Shown: positions 50,151 to 63,100 of the stretch, piece by piece
Layout: every line of letters begins with the position of its first letter
Numbering within the stretch: position 1 is the first letter of the stretch
DNA from: Stichopus chloronotus
Taxonomy: Eukaryota; Echinodermata; Holothuroidea; Aspidochirotida; Stichopodidae
DNA length: 64,000 nucleotides
Assembly: GCA_021234535.1 (NCBI GenBank)
Contig: CM037843.1
Location: 19,561,911 to 19,625,910 of the forward strand
Reading direction: 5' to 3'
The notes under the pieces: model-generated
The model's input: the letters and a program-made list of their open reading frames with translations, nothing else
The model's database searches: none
What the model was told of the DNA's origin: nothing
Translations under genes and position numbers: made by a program

Positions 50151-50752
50151 TTAAAGGAGAATGAAACCCTGGGAATATCTTTATAAAATATGAAGCAGAA
50201 GTGTTTGACAAAACACTTGTCAAAGTTAAATTAAAAAATATTCTTCCCTTCCTAAGTTATGCACTTTTGAAATCTAGAGAAGGGTGTTGCCATTTTTGTC
50301 TCAGTTGAATGTGAACAGACTTGAGTAAGTCAAACTATGATGTCACATAACCCCTGATGGCAGGAGTTTAATGTATTTCTTTGTTTTTGTTTCTCATAAT
50401 TTCCATGAATGCATATACACTGTACACAACTTTGTGTTGAATTACTGAGGTGTATCATGCAATGATCAAATTATTCATACTTTGATTGTAATAGATGCAT
50501 AACTGTTAAAACTATTTGTCAATAAATTACAAAGAAAAACAAAAGCTTTTCAATAACAAGTGGTCAGGGTATAACATCACAATCTCAGCATGGCAGCATC
50601 CTGATTGATTTTTATGAACTTTCAAATTGCAATATCTTGAAAAGTAAACAACATATGCACATGAAATTTGGTGATGGTGATCACCACATGTTAGTCTTTC
50701 ATTTGACAGTGATGTTTTATTGTAAAACGTTCTGACTTTCATTCTCCTTTAA
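50151..50752. mobile_element. TIR element family A, copy 2 with TTAA ends
   Basis: This 602-bp element begins TTAAAGGAGAATGAAA and ends TTTCATTCTCCTTTAA, a perfect 16-bp inverted repeat. The outer TTAA on each side is probably the target duplication, with AGGAGAATGAAA as the true terminal repeat. It is collinear with 22271-22815. It has no transposase. TTAA duplications are the hallmark of piggyBac-like insertion, although the usual CCC start is not present. Confidence 0.8.
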
Positions 50753-50754
50753 GA

Positions 50755-50845
50755 TGCAACCAACTCTTCCTTGTTGAGATATCATATTTACACTGTTTTC
50801 ATTGACCCCAGTTGGGCAACTGCAGGTGATAACCAGGTGACAGGT
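50755..50845 (+). repeat. DR1-type repeat, partial unit (cluster 7)
   Basis: A partial unit with CTTGTTGAGATATCATATTTACA and TTGACCCCAGTTG directly abuts the right end of the TTAA element, suggesting that the element inserted next to or into an older repeat unit. Confidence 0.5.
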
Positions 50846-51102
50846 AGTTGTCACAGCTGGCATCACCCATTTATTTCTTAGGTAACCCCACTTTTGAATT
50901 GGTGGTCCATAAATAAATCCAATCAAGCACGCACTTAATCAACCATCGTTCAGTTTTATGTTCATCTTGTCAAATATTTGAACAAGCGAAGATCACACAG
51001 GCCTACTCAACATTCAACTTGAAATGTCAACAGCAAAGGGGCTTGGTCTATCAAAGGGAGGGAAAAGTAAATGAAGACATACCATCAGACAATGTGACTC
51101 AC

Positions 51103-51156
51103 AGCTCCATTCAGGGGACTGGAAAACGTCTTGCTGACAAGGCCAACGAGATGCCC
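51103..51156 (-). CDS. Candidate 54-nt coding exon, unidentified minus-strand gene
   Basis: Minus-strand segment with a good acceptor (TTTAATGTTTATGTTCTACAG) and a consensus GTGAGT donor. One frame reads GHLVGLVSKTFSSPLNGA in phase 0. A second reads ASRWPCQQDVFQSPEWS with a two-base start and would fit the preceding candidate exon at 52224-52270. The third has a stop. Both splice sites are among the strongest in the window. Product unknown. Confidence 0.38.
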
Positions 51157-52223
51157 CTGTAGAACATAAACATTAAATTTTAAAAAGAGTAAGAACAAAA
51201 CTAACATGTCATGTAGACTGCAGTACATTCTAGGGACTATTTCAAAATGGCACTGTATGAATACCAACGCTAGGTATTCTTCAAGAAGTTAATTCTAGTA
51301 TCCAGTGTACTTCTAGGCCCTGTATTGGTATTGTATGTATTTGTTTCCTCTAAATCTACCTTCCCATACCCACAGTACCTGAACCTCTTTATGGCGAATG
51401 TCACTCCTCCTGTTTGCCCCATCCTCATCTCTTCTTTTGGCCCCATCCTCCCTCACCTTCCGTGTGTCCCCACCCTCAAATTTCAAGGAGGAAAGGTAGT
51501 TCTATGAACTTCTAAACATACTTTTTCTTCGGTACAGACGTCCTCTGAAGGATCCATATCATATTATACTAGCACTATGAGTATGATCACCCTTTTTTAA
51601 ATGATGATCCAGCTTCAAAATTTGTATTTCTTTTGAAAAAAAAAAATTTGTGCCCCGCTTTAAAGCAAACATTTAACTTAACAAAAGATGGGCTGTGTGA
51701 TGAAAACAGAAAAAACAGCTTTTATTGTTCATTTTCCATCATTCTCTTCCATCTGATATCAACATGGAAAGTATCTTCACCTACTAGAGTGTAAATCTGT
51801 CAAAAGAAGATCGATACTGTTTCTTTTTTTTTGGGGGGGGGGGGGTGGGGGGGCTAAAATCATAGCAGAATGGGGTCCTATGGTATCTGTAAATATGTGA
51901 GACTTCCATGCCAATGACCACAACAAAACCCAAATGCAAAATCATTTCTTTCAGAAATTTGTCATTTTTATCTATTTTCGGACAAAAAGACAGACATATG
52001 GTACTGCACTTCTCACAGCATTTTACACAGCCCGTTAGAAGTAAAGCCAGTCCCGTGGTGCAGTTTTGAAAACATAGGATTAACAGCACATACTGATTTA
52101 GAACTGTGTTTCCTATGGATTACAAGGATACATCGGTCAGTTTCATAGCTCTGAACTGAAGCCACAAAAAGCCTGTTTTTCATACCACACTAAGGTAGAC
52201 ATTAGTGTGGTGTATCTCCTTAC
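51157..52223. other. Putative intron, nothing assigned
   Basis: CpG-poor sequence with a 13-base G run at 51833-51845 followed by a second G run. No exon recognised. Confidence 0.3.
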
Positions 52224-52270
52224 CAACCTCATCACCGCGGGTCATTTTTATCACCTCACAGTATTTGATC
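52224..52270 (-). CDS. Candidate 47-nt coding exon, unidentified minus-strand gene
   Basis: Minus-strand segment before a GTAAGG donor, after ...ACCTGAGTAG. With one base completing a split codon it reads IKYCEVIKMTRGDEV plus one base. The start phase fits the AG left over by 53733-53776, giving a joining arginine codon. The acceptor has a mixed pyrimidine tract. Unrecognised family. Confidence 0.35.
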
Positions 52271-53732
52271 CTACTCAGGTAACCAACAATACCAAGGTCA
52301 ATTAAACATCAAATACCTACTGAGGTTCTCTTGCTGTAATTTCAGGTGACCTCATCTGTCATGCCCATAGGCAACAAATGAGATTGAGAAGGGTCTGACC
52401 TCTTTAGCAAGAAAACAGAATTTTTAGCTGCTTCTATTGAGGATGAGTTTCTGGCCTATGATGTAGAATGCATATTGTAGAGGAAGAATGTGCAAAGATA
52501 ATTATGTAAAGATCAAATCCCCAATGTCACCTATTTTGAATATTTATGAGTGAAGGACTTTATACCTGTATGGTGAGGAATGAATTAAATTTACCCCTCC
52601 TCCTGGAGCTATGGAAAGATGTGTGAGCACTGCTAAGGAGAGACAACTGTTGTAGGGGATCCATATACCAAAGCATAAATCAATTTAAGTTGTGTTTTTA
52701 TCTTTCATGTCACTCATGTTTCCATAAGACCTACAGGCTTGCGGGTAGGCGTGCGGTCGGTCAGTGATGGGTTAGATGTTCATAAGTAAAACACTGCTCC
52801 ATATATTTAAATGGAAGGAAGGTGGGGCACTGGGTTTACATTGTGACATCAATATTGTACCTTTGGTCAAAAACTTGAGAGACACAAAAGTAGAAGCACA
52901 TATATGGTTCCTCTACTAACATACAAATCATGTGATGACAACTGAAACCAATAAGGGGAATTGTTTTGGAAACTTCAGCAGGCTGAACAAGATTTAATTT
53001 GGAACGAACGCATGACAAACATTTGAGTTGGAAAACAACATGAAACTATGACATTTTGTTCAATGTGTTGTAGTAACCACTGTCTCGAGATTGATTTGCA
53101 TTAATCAAAATGAAAGAGCTGCCGACGTTCTCAAATCTTTTGGACACCCCTCCCCCCTCCTCTTCTTGTACATCTTAACCCACTTACTACTCAAAATTCA
53201 ACCTCAAAGTTTCAAAGCTTTCACAAGGATTTTCAACTTTCTCTGGCCAAGTTTCAAACATAATAAGCTAATAAATGTAGAGGAAGTTGCACCATGAACT
53301 GCTGATGTCGGATGGTGATAAGTTCAATGGAAATTTCAAAGGGCCAATGACTCCACAGTGTTTCTATGTATATGTCAAACTAGGTTTAAAAAGGAAGTAC
53401 CCGAGCACTCAATACTGATATACTGAAGTTTCTCTTTTTCTTCATTATTTATGCAGGTATTGAGGCAATGTAATGACTTCAATTATCATATTTAAAATGA
53501 AACTGAGAAATGCTGAAAATTATCAGTGTAAGTGCACTGTGACCTCTGTTATCTCTTGCTCGAAATAGATTATGATTAATGTAAAACTTGGACAGGTCTG
53601 AATCATGAAAAACTGACATATGGTGCATGGTAGCAGTACTGTAATTTTCAGTTTAATGAAACCTGAAGACAGTTTCTGTGAAAAGGAGTGTATTTGCAAA
53701 TGGTAGAACCCCTTCAGCGAAGGTTGTCTCAC
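52271..53732. other. Putative intron, nothing assigned
   Basis: CpG-poor non-coding sequence; no repeat family or exon recognised. Confidence 0.3.
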
Positions 53733-53776
53733 CTTTTCCTTGAATGGAACCTCCATGTTAGTTGAGTGATGTCATA
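53733..53776 (-). CDS. Candidate 44-nt coding exon, unidentified minus-strand gene
   Basis: Minus-strand segment between acceptor TTATTTTGTATCAAG and donor GTGAGAC. It reads YDITQLTWRFHSRK in phase 0 with AG left over; both other frames are closed. Joined to 52224-52270 it gives ...WRFHSRK-R-IKYCEVIKM..., a chemically plausible basic segment, but I cannot name the protein. Confidence 0.35.
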
Positions 53777-56700
53777 CTTGATACAAAATAACTATGTGAT
53801 CTTTTGACCAATTCATACAGGTGAAAACCTAAATGAGATTTATTACATGGATACATAAAACACATATATCTAACAGGAATACCAAAACATACAAACATGC
53901 CAGTGTTAAAAGAATCACAGGATGGTAGAGCACATATCACTGTACAATGCTCAAGGAAAATAAGCAGCCAATATTTTCCAAACTTTTAAATAGAGTTTAA
54001 AATTTTAGAATTTTTTCCAACATATGTGTAAATATAAGCTGTTGACGATGCAAAAACTTCTGATTGTGTTACGAAGTAGTTCAGTTGCTACATAAAATGC
54101 CATGTGCAATTTAACTTGTAGACATAGTCCTCATTTTGTTCTTTGTTTCTATTTTTATGTTTGCTTTTTATGCTATTGTTTTTATTGCTATGTTCACTAA
54201 GATAACGGGGAAAACGTTTCATAAGTATTTCTAGCATTTATTCGTTATTGTTCCCACAACTGGTTCTTATCCTATTTGTGCACAATGTACTAGAAATAAA
54301 TGTTGATGCATCAACCAGTCAATCTTTCTTTTTTTCAATCTATCAATCAAGCAAATAGTAAGCGGCTCATATTGAAACCTCTGCTGCCACCATCACAAGG
54401 ACTGAAGCCCTGTGCCTTAAAAGGTTGCTGCAATCCAAACTCAGAATGATTTGAGGCTAATCTCTTATTACCTGTGTTGAACTGTATTGTTCATTGCTAA
54501 ACGAATGAGTGACACAGCCTGTTAATTAAAGCATATTATTTTCTCAAGAACTTCCCATCAATTTGCAATAACAGGAAGTCCACTATTATTCAGCAGTATT
54601 AAGATTGCCACTGAGGGGTTGACTCCATTCTGGACAATAACAAAAGCAAACTGTAGCTCAGAACGAAAACGACATAAACAGAGCCGTAGTTGAACAGAGG
54701 TTTTCGGCCACGTGAAGAGTCAAGGAATTTATCAAAATGGTAAATATGCTCACCGGGCACCTGGAGATAAACTGTGCATGCCTATGGTCTTATGTAAAAC
54801 CTTTTCATCGGACAATATCACACTGCTAAGGAAATACTCCACTGTCTTTCTGAATTCTACTTTATTTAAAACAACCATCGAAGAAATCAAAGTTTTGTGT
54901 CACACATGATGTGACAGATTTACAATGAGTTTATGCCAGATGATATTTGGTATATTGTGTTAATTTTAACAAAATACTGTGCTCTAAAATAAAAACAAAT
55001 ACAGTTGCCATGTCAGTGAGTTAAAATGTATGTTGGTTCTTCTTTGGTTTATAGTGTTATTTTTAAAGTAACTGTCAACTACTGACTAGGTGTCAACTTT
55101 CAAGATCATGCTAAATGACCCAACATCTATGACGTCAACTCCCCACAACTTATGGTGCCTAATGGTGAGTTCCTCATAACTGTATTTCCATTTCTGTTAA
55201 AACAATGTACTACAACCTGACAAGGAAATTTTGTGTGAACGTGTATCAATAGTCATACAGTATCTGACTGTAAGAGAGAAATGTTACATCTTTACAGTAG
55301 ACCCATTTAAAACTGCAGACAACACATGTAACATGAGGCTGCAAGCTAAACAAGCAGCCTCATGTTAACATTTTAATCTAGAACTGGCACTGGCTATCCA
55401 TACTACAAGAGAGTAAACGGACAATACAAATATTATAACATAATAACACTTCATCATTTTATTTCCGCCTTCATTTTAAGGCTGTGTACTAGTTTCCAAG
55501 GGAACGGACATACAGAATGACAACAATTACTACGGAAACGTTGCAAAAGCTGGGTAGACCTAAATGTGATACAAAGGGTAGGACTATACAGTTCAAGCTA
55601 CAACTTTGCCGATATCGACGAACTATGTGCTCTCTAAAGTGTACGATTATTCTACCTTAAACGTACACTATTTGTCAAGGATTGCTGATTCACACAATGT
55701 ACTTGATTGTGCAAAGCATCCCTCACAGAAAACACGGGTGCCTTGCTATTCTCCAATTATGGCATTGCACCCTCCTCTCTCAAACCAATAAAAGCCTCTG
55801 GGTTGCATCACTAAGAGCAAAACAGAGAACATGTTTATGATACATATTTATTTAAAGGCCAGAGTAGAGACACTTACTGACGATAAGTGCTGCTAGTGAC
55901 ATGCAATAGTCTAATTTTTATACCTACTTCCTTTTGGAACTGACTGCATGCCCACCTGTTACTTAAATTTATCATGTACATGATAAGATCAGACCATTTC
56001 CACAGTATGGAACGTAACTGGAAGAAGGCAATCCCTGGCTGAATATTTCTAAACACAAACCACTTTGCAACTGATCAATGGTAACTTAGTCATTTCTGCC
56101 TGATGTAATCTATCAATGCTTCTAATTGCTATAAGAATGTGACAAGAAATGAACCCTTTGTAACCTTTGACCTCAGCTGGATATGTATAGCCCTCCATAC
56201 ATAGCCTAAACACAAACTGAATATGTGATGATAGGTTCTATCATTATCAAACAGAGTTTCATGCAAGGTGATACCGTTTTCGCATTTCGTTTCATAGTGA
56301 CAATTTATCTAGTCTGGACAGATGACAAATGCATGTAATTTCATGACGATTCAAGTATCAGCTACGAAACCCCTTCTGGATAATAATTACATTATGATTT
56401 TATCTGGAAGGAATATAGGCCTGTTTTTTTCTCAACTTGGATAATCCTATGCGAAACTCTAACATCTAACCATTGCAGAATGAAAGTTTGTGGTCCTTCT
56501 CAGTTAAAAGCACACAATAATGCATGTAAGGTACAAGTCTTTCTTACAATCCTTTTCCTCTTTGAGTCATTGGGGGGGGGGGGGAGAGGGTGGATTTCAC
56601 ATTGATATGCTCCTTCTCTTTGCTACTTCCTGATTCTTTCAATAGAAACTAGTGTCAAGAATTGGGAATCAATCTGGCATTCTGTGTTTGATACATCTTG

Positions 56701-59055
56701 AGTAATCTAATGACTTACTAACATCTGTACGACTAAAGTCTTAAGCTGCTATAATATGCATAATATTACGCTTCCTGTGGTTAAGTGTCCTTGATACATT
56801 GACAAACCCTGGCTGTTTCAATTTGAATTGCTATGACAAACTGCCATTTGGTTTCGAGTTATCTGTGTGCTGGATCTATGTTCCATAATTCCTTGATAAA
56901 GTCCATACTGCACTTCACATTGCATTGATAAAGGTATTATTTCTTATTTCAAGGTGCAAATATCAGCTGCAAACAGACCTGAGTCACTGGACACATACAA
57001 CCTTTGGAACAAATGTGTAATCAGTGGTGACGGCCACCCTCACCAAAGTCATTTATACAAACCAAGCACTTCAAAGTGGATACAGTAACCTAAATTTAGC
57101 ATGCTACATGATGAATGTTTCACTTTCTAAATTGATACCAAAATTCTAGCTGATGTAACTCAAGGAACTTTTCTAAAACTAGAAGCATATTGGGAGCATT
57201 GACTCATTGTGCAAAAAGAAAAAGTTTTCCACTTTATGTTCAATCTTTGCCAAAGTATAGGAAGTCACAAGTATGGAACTTCTGAAAACCTGTCATGTGT
57301 TTTACATGAGAGATATATGCACTGAAGTCTTTTATTTTACTCTCAGACATCAATTGTCATATATCAAACTCTTTATTATCCTTTTACATTTAACTAAAGT
57401 GCTTGTCCAGAAGTTATTTTATTACTGTAATCAATTCTCCATAATCACACATACTTTTGTTTAAAACAGTTTTACTCAATAGTCCCTCCTAATGCTACAG
57501 TAGTAGCTGATATCTACAAATATGTGGTACAGATGTTTTGACTGAGTTTTGTTTCTTGTTTCAGCCACACTTACTCTGTTATCCTGATATTGCTTTGGGA
57601 GTGGAAATTTCCACGCACCTAAAGAATAAAATCATGAAAAATATGGTGTCCTTTTTTGATATCGCATTCTCTAACAATAGGATGGGAAAGACAAAGTTCA
57701 GTCTCCTCCTGCCATTTTGCTCAAGGATTTCCAACAGGAGGACAGAAAATCAAAGAGTTGTAGATGATAATAGAGATGGATGTAGGATAATTCAAGTCTT
57801 CAGCACATGATATACATTGATGGGGTAGAATGATTAATACTGATTGCAATTAACAAGATAGCCTATGATTTTATTGGAAGGATTCATTAAATTACACCAC
57901 TCTGTACAGCGTTTCTACGGATCTGAAAGTGTATTACAGAGGGGGCATTTTCCATCACAGTTTATAGGATGTTTTGTAGGACGAATACACTGTTGCAGTC
58001 TACTGGTATGTTTTCTCAGGCAAATATAGGGTTCTATGGGGATGTTTTAAAGGGCAAATATAGGGTTCAAAGGCTTTCATACCAACATTTGACATGATTG
58101 ACACAGTAAATTATGCATCAACCAGGCCAAAATGGGCTACAGGGCTTTGTCTACAGAACCCACATTATAGATCTGAATGTTGATGCCAAATCCACATACT
58201 CACAAATTTAAAATATGCTGGTCTCTAAAGCTGGATCCTGACATTTCAAAAAACAAGAGCAGAACTTGGAGAAAGTGGGCTTTCCACAAGTAATTGTGAG
58301 AAACAATCAAATGACTGTTTAATAGAACTTGTACACCAACAACAAGGATCACAGCATCCTTGGACTCACAAGCTCGCATGGAAATAGGGGAAAAGAGAAA
58401 ATAGGAAAGACAAAAAAAAGGGCTTACTGGACAAATTGGCAAAAAAAGGAATCTATAGGGGGAACAAATCAAATACGCAGGGCTAGTATGTGCCCGTATG
58501 TAAAGCAAAGTAAATAAAACTAATCTTTCTGCTTTTCAGTGAGTAGGGTGAAACAATTCACATCAAAGGGACTTTATGTGTTGGCAAATTCAAATTATTC
58601 AAGTGGCAAGTGATGAGACAGCAATTTACCAAGTTAATTTGCAAATCCTGTACAATGGATTGATTTCCATAAAGAGATGTAACATTCTGACTCAGTTAAA
58701 TAGGTAGACAAATCAAGTATTGAGATCAGCTGCTAAAGTAAAGTTTGAAGAGAAGCATTTTAAATATATTTTTTTCATCTGATCAGCAGAGGGTGTGGGA
58801 TGGTACTTTCCTCAACAGACAGGTATTGAAAAAAATGTTGTGAAATGCATGTTGGACATTTATAGGCTGGCTTCCCATTTCAATTTTCATGAGTAAAATT
58901 AGTAGCATAATTGCAAGTCATTTTTAAACAACTGACACTTAACGTCAGTGAAAGTAAAAGTTGCATTTCTTTACTTTATCAGACAACAAATGTAACCAAC
59001 CTTGGTGAATGCCAACTAATATTTCAGACCATTAAGAACAGTTCTAGATATGTTA
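53777..59055. other. Putative intron or spacer, nothing firmly assigned
   Basis: Mostly CpG-poor. Small CpG-richer patches occur at about 54655-54760 and 55440-55680. A 34-base minus-strand segment at 58204-58237 has a T-rich acceptor and a GTGAGT donor but is too short to call. A 13-base G run lies at 56572-56584. A lone TAACCTTTGACCT (one mismatch to the DR1 core) is at 56161-56173. Confidence 0.3.
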
Positions 59056-59411
59056 AAGCTGGACTGTGAGTTGAAAATTTGTCAGTGAAAGTCAAATTCT
59101 GCAGAATATGTCATGGGCACTATAAAAAACATTGTTTAAGCTCCATTTTTGCATAAATGAACATTCACAACCATTCCCATTGGTCTGTTTGATTTCAATT
59201 AATGGTAATTGACTGCTATGCTTTCTTGTAAAGTTTAAATTTTGTAGGGTCAAACAAAAATGTCAAGACAATCTCCATATTCAAATATCTGGACGATGAA
59301 TGCATATTTCTCTTCCAGATTTTGTGACAAGTGATCTTTTCCCCTACTTTCTCTTCCCTGAAACACTGACAGAGAATAAAGGAGATTGCCAGTGCAGCTC
59401 ATGTTCCATCT
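59056..59411. mobile_element. TIR element family B, copy 2
   Basis: Collinear with 4731-5101. The left end is AAGCTGGACTGTGAGTTG. The reverse complement of the right end is AGATGGAACATGAGCTG, an imperfect terminal inverted repeat, with TA next to both ends. It has no coding capacity. This copy and copy 1 are the same orientation, 54 kb apart. Confidence 0.65.
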
Positions 59412-59604
59412 ATAACACTATTTTAAGTTTTAGGGTGACTGCATGGCTTCCAGGCTAACAATAGTGTTACCTTACTGCCGTGACAGTCCATTGCACAACA
59501 GAGTCAAAACTTGTCAAAAACAAAAGTGTGCTCACCATCATGCCATGATGTAGTCAAAGTACTTCCTGTTTAGTGGTCAGATATTATCCTTCCTTTGCAG
59601 TCAC

Positions 59605-59704
59605 CATCTTCTGTCCACTCTTCTCTGCAGGACATATCCACCAAAAGTATCATCGCTAGGGAAAATCACCTTGCTTCCTAGTCTGCTCGAAACAAATGAC
59701 CCCT
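59605..59704 (-). CDS. Candidate 100-nt coding exon (strand not certain)
   Basis: On the minus strand, after a T-rich acceptor (AACTTTTTAAACCTGCAG) and two bases, 32 codons stay open: GSFVSSRLGSKVIFPSDDTF then GGYVLQRRVDRR, ending at a GTGACT donor. One alternative frame closes after eight codons, the other is open only for about 50 bases. The same stretch has two strong plus-strand acceptor-like sites (CCTTCCTTTGCAG, CTCTTCTCTGCAG), so its strand is not secure. SRLGSKVIFPSDD vaguely recalls allantoicase-type sequences, but not enough to assign it. Confidence 0.33.
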
Positions 59705-60105
59705 CTGCAGGTTTAAAAAAGTTAAAAGCCAGTTCAACACAAAGGAAAGCGATTCATGTCAAATTAAAATGTGTTACACCTGTCATGTAAAAAAGAATGA
59801 TATTCTTCTTTTTATATACTTTATCAAAGTACGACCTACTTTGAAGTATTTGAGATTGTCTTTCACATTTGCCCTATTACCTAAAATAACCTGTCAGAAT
59901 TTCGGCAACTCTCTACTTTAATCAAGCTAACTTCTGGTAAACACTTCCATCAAATTCATACAGTTCCTCAGTCACTGTTCGTTATTAGTACACATAAGTA
60001 CTGATTTAAATTAATAGCATTGTCTCTGTGGTTTTGAGTTCATTAACAGGGGGTGACACATTTTATTCTATGATGTATTTTACAAGTTCTGTATTAACAT
60101 CTCAC
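59705..60105. other. Putative intron, nothing assigned
   Basis: AT-rich CpG-poor sequence with no recognised feature. Confidence 0.3.
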
Positions 60106-60192
60106 GGTGGTGATCACTGACCATCCACGTTGTCTGGGATCATCAGAAACCTTTACTCCACAAAAATGCACGTCGGGTTTGACTGTGAATTC
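60106..60192 (-). CDS. Candidate 87-nt coding exon, unidentified minus-strand gene
   Basis: Minus-strand segment between acceptor GTGTTTTTGTCAAATTGGTCAG and donor GTGAGAT. It reads 29 codons in phase 0 beginning EFTVKPDVHFCGVKVSDDPR and ending GWSVITT. Residue composition is protein-like and CpG content is locally raised. It does not join in phase to 59605-59704, so another exon would have to lie between them, or one of the two is wrong. Product not recognised. Confidence 0.42.
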
Positions 60193-63100
60193 CTGACCAA
60201 TTTGACAAAAACACCTGGGACACCTTCACATCTATATCCCAATATCATCACAAGGATTAAAAGTTCTAGGCACACAATGCCACAACTTAGACAGCTATAA
60301 CTAAATAACTGATTCAAGTTTTAAGTCCACCAAATACTTCTCATGCATTTAAGTATTAAACAAATGTGTAATTATTTTTAACTGTGGTTCCAAAATTTAA
60401 AGGTCCTAATGTTTCCTGTGGATAACTTCACACAGGAATGTTTTTTTTTTTTTCCTGGAAGTAAAATAAACTCACTTCAAAGGATAGATTTGACATGCAA
60501 ACCAAATGATTCACTCTTTTTTTTTAATGACATCAGAAAGATATTCCCTTTTTGGAAGTACTGTATGACCTTAACATGAGTTATGACATTCCTGTATGGA
60601 TCACTATTCAGCATATTTAATGCATCGAAGCAGTTTTCGTACAAACAATAGTGACATTTGACTAACAGAGTGTACAGCATAGAAATAGATAAACTAGAAT
60701 GACGTCACTGTAACTACTCACACACTAGACAAATGAAGCCGAACAATAACAGGGGGCATCTTAGGCGGTCAGGAAAAACAGCTCTGCCTCCAACATTTCC
60801 AACATACTGTACGATGCACGGATGGTAGGAGAATTTGTTTTTTTGATATCTAACTACATCTTTGGGGAAAACAAAAGTAAATGCAACCGTCTGCTTTTCC
60901 AAGATAACCGTATAATATGCAGGTAAAAAAATACATCTCAATAATAAGCTGTTTGAGGGCTACATTATCCTAAAATTTCTGCTGGATGTGTCTTATGTGG
61001 TTTCATGAGAACGCGTTTTGCCATACAGAGTTTTGTTTTCACTTGTTCCGTGACATCATTCTCTTTTATCTATTTCTCTGGTGTACAGTCATGTGAGCCT
61101 CGAAGGAAATGACGTTGCACAGAGACTAAACGGGAGATTTCCTTTTGCTTAAAGTTCAACGACAAGCTGAACCTGAAAGCAACCTATCACGACTATTCAA
61201 TGACAGGGCATCAAGGTTGTCATTTACATTGTTATTATTATCATATTACATTTATACCGCCCATTTAGTAAAACATTATTCGCTTTAATATAGAATACAA
61301 TCAAAATTGAAGTACTTATGGTGACACATTTACAGACAAGAGGGACAAAAACATGAGGAAAAAGTGTACATAGTTGCAAAAGACTAGGGCCTTAATAAAA
61401 GTCTTTGAGAGCAAGAGTAATTAAATACATTTTTAGGTTTTTCTTAAACAGGATTGGTAGTTGTGACGTGTATTTTACGTCATTTTTTGCACATTATTTG
61501 TCCAGATTGCATCTAATCATGATCTATCAATAGCACATTCTGTCATAAAGTGCCCTCGTAGAGAGAAAAAAAAATGTTAATTTTTCAATTTTTTTTATCT
61601 TGACATCCCCTAGATAATATTCATGAGTATGTGTTTGATGTCTATCCCTACCTTGAATAAGGAATGTTGTTTGATCAAAAAATAATCAATGTTTACCTTA
61701 ACTATTCAGGTAAACACTGATGACCTGCAACCAACAACATTCCATCTGCAAAGCTAGGAGGAGGCATAAACCACATACTCATAAATATTAACTAGGGGAC
61801 ACAAAGATAAGAAAAATTTAAAAACATGTTTTTTTTCTCTCTCTCTACTGGGGCACTTAATTCTAACAGAATTTACAATTTGTCATTACCAATGCAACTG
61901 GCATCTAAGCGGGGTGGAAAATGACAGTTGCCATTAAACTTGATGGGACAACAAGACAGGCAGCATGATATTTGTAAGCGTCGAGGTCTAGTAAAGAAGA
62001 CTTATAAAGTGAACACTGACACCCTACAGTACACACTCAAGGAAGAAGGGTAAAGAACTGCACAATACATGAAAGCATCCAAGACTTGCCATGTAGTAAA
62101 GTAGGGCATTCATCATGATCTGCTACATACATCAGCACTGCAAAGAGTCGCTTTCAGTTTACTGACTGGAGAAATACTGTAACAGAGATATTTTGGCCAA
62201 TTCTACTTAGCGGAAATTGCTTGTCCTGTAACAATCAACATCAGTTCCTTTTCTAGGACACCTAAAACTGAATGCACAATTTACGTCGATACTTAATAAA
62301 TACAGATTAAGATTATGCAGGAATCAAAACTTACAGCGTCTATTGAAAAGTGTATGCAGCCTAGATGTCACCAAGCACAGGCAATGCATGCACAAATTGT
62401 TACACCAGGAAATCTACCCAAAGTATTGTAGATTTGAAAGTAATGAAGATCACAGGAAGTGTAAATTCAACCTCTTGAAAATTATCTGGCAGGATCCACA
62501 GGTAATGGCCAATGGCCACATGCACCAACACTTCAGCTACAGTACTGCATGATCGGCATTTCCTCAATCATCCTGGCGAGAAATAAAAACCAAAATGAAT
62601 ATTTAATGACAGCGTTAAGTTCATGCAATGCCATATTTAGCCACAACTGTTGAGCTGATGGTAAATGGACAAACTAAGGGATTGCAAATATCTCTCATAC
62701 AAATAAAGCAACAATGATAGGATAACTAATGCTTAAAATCATTTGTTACAAAAGTGTGACCACACACTTTTTGAAATACTGTATTTTAACCATAGGCAAC
62801 TCCTGTCACTGAAAGTCTGCAAATTTATCAAATTTTCAATCTGTTGGATCTATACATGACTAACGTGGCATAATACTAGAAGTATTGGCATGCAATGGCT
62901 AAATTTGAACTCATCACAAAATAAATAACATCAACTCTATGAGTCCCTTTAATATTAATTCTTATTTCTCACAATTTATTCAGTGCTTTACTGATCTCAA
63001 ATTGTCTCACAACATAATACAGGTACGTACGTTCCTCAGGTACATTAACAAATCTGGCATCTTAATACTCAAAAACATGGTAAAGTTACTATCTATGCAA

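Noticed and set aside
60714..60941. Minus-strand frame with Cys-rich hydrophobic end before a GTGAGT-like site
   Set aside because: Two frames are open across the likely exon, neither joins in phase to neighbours, and no signal peptide or family is recognisable.
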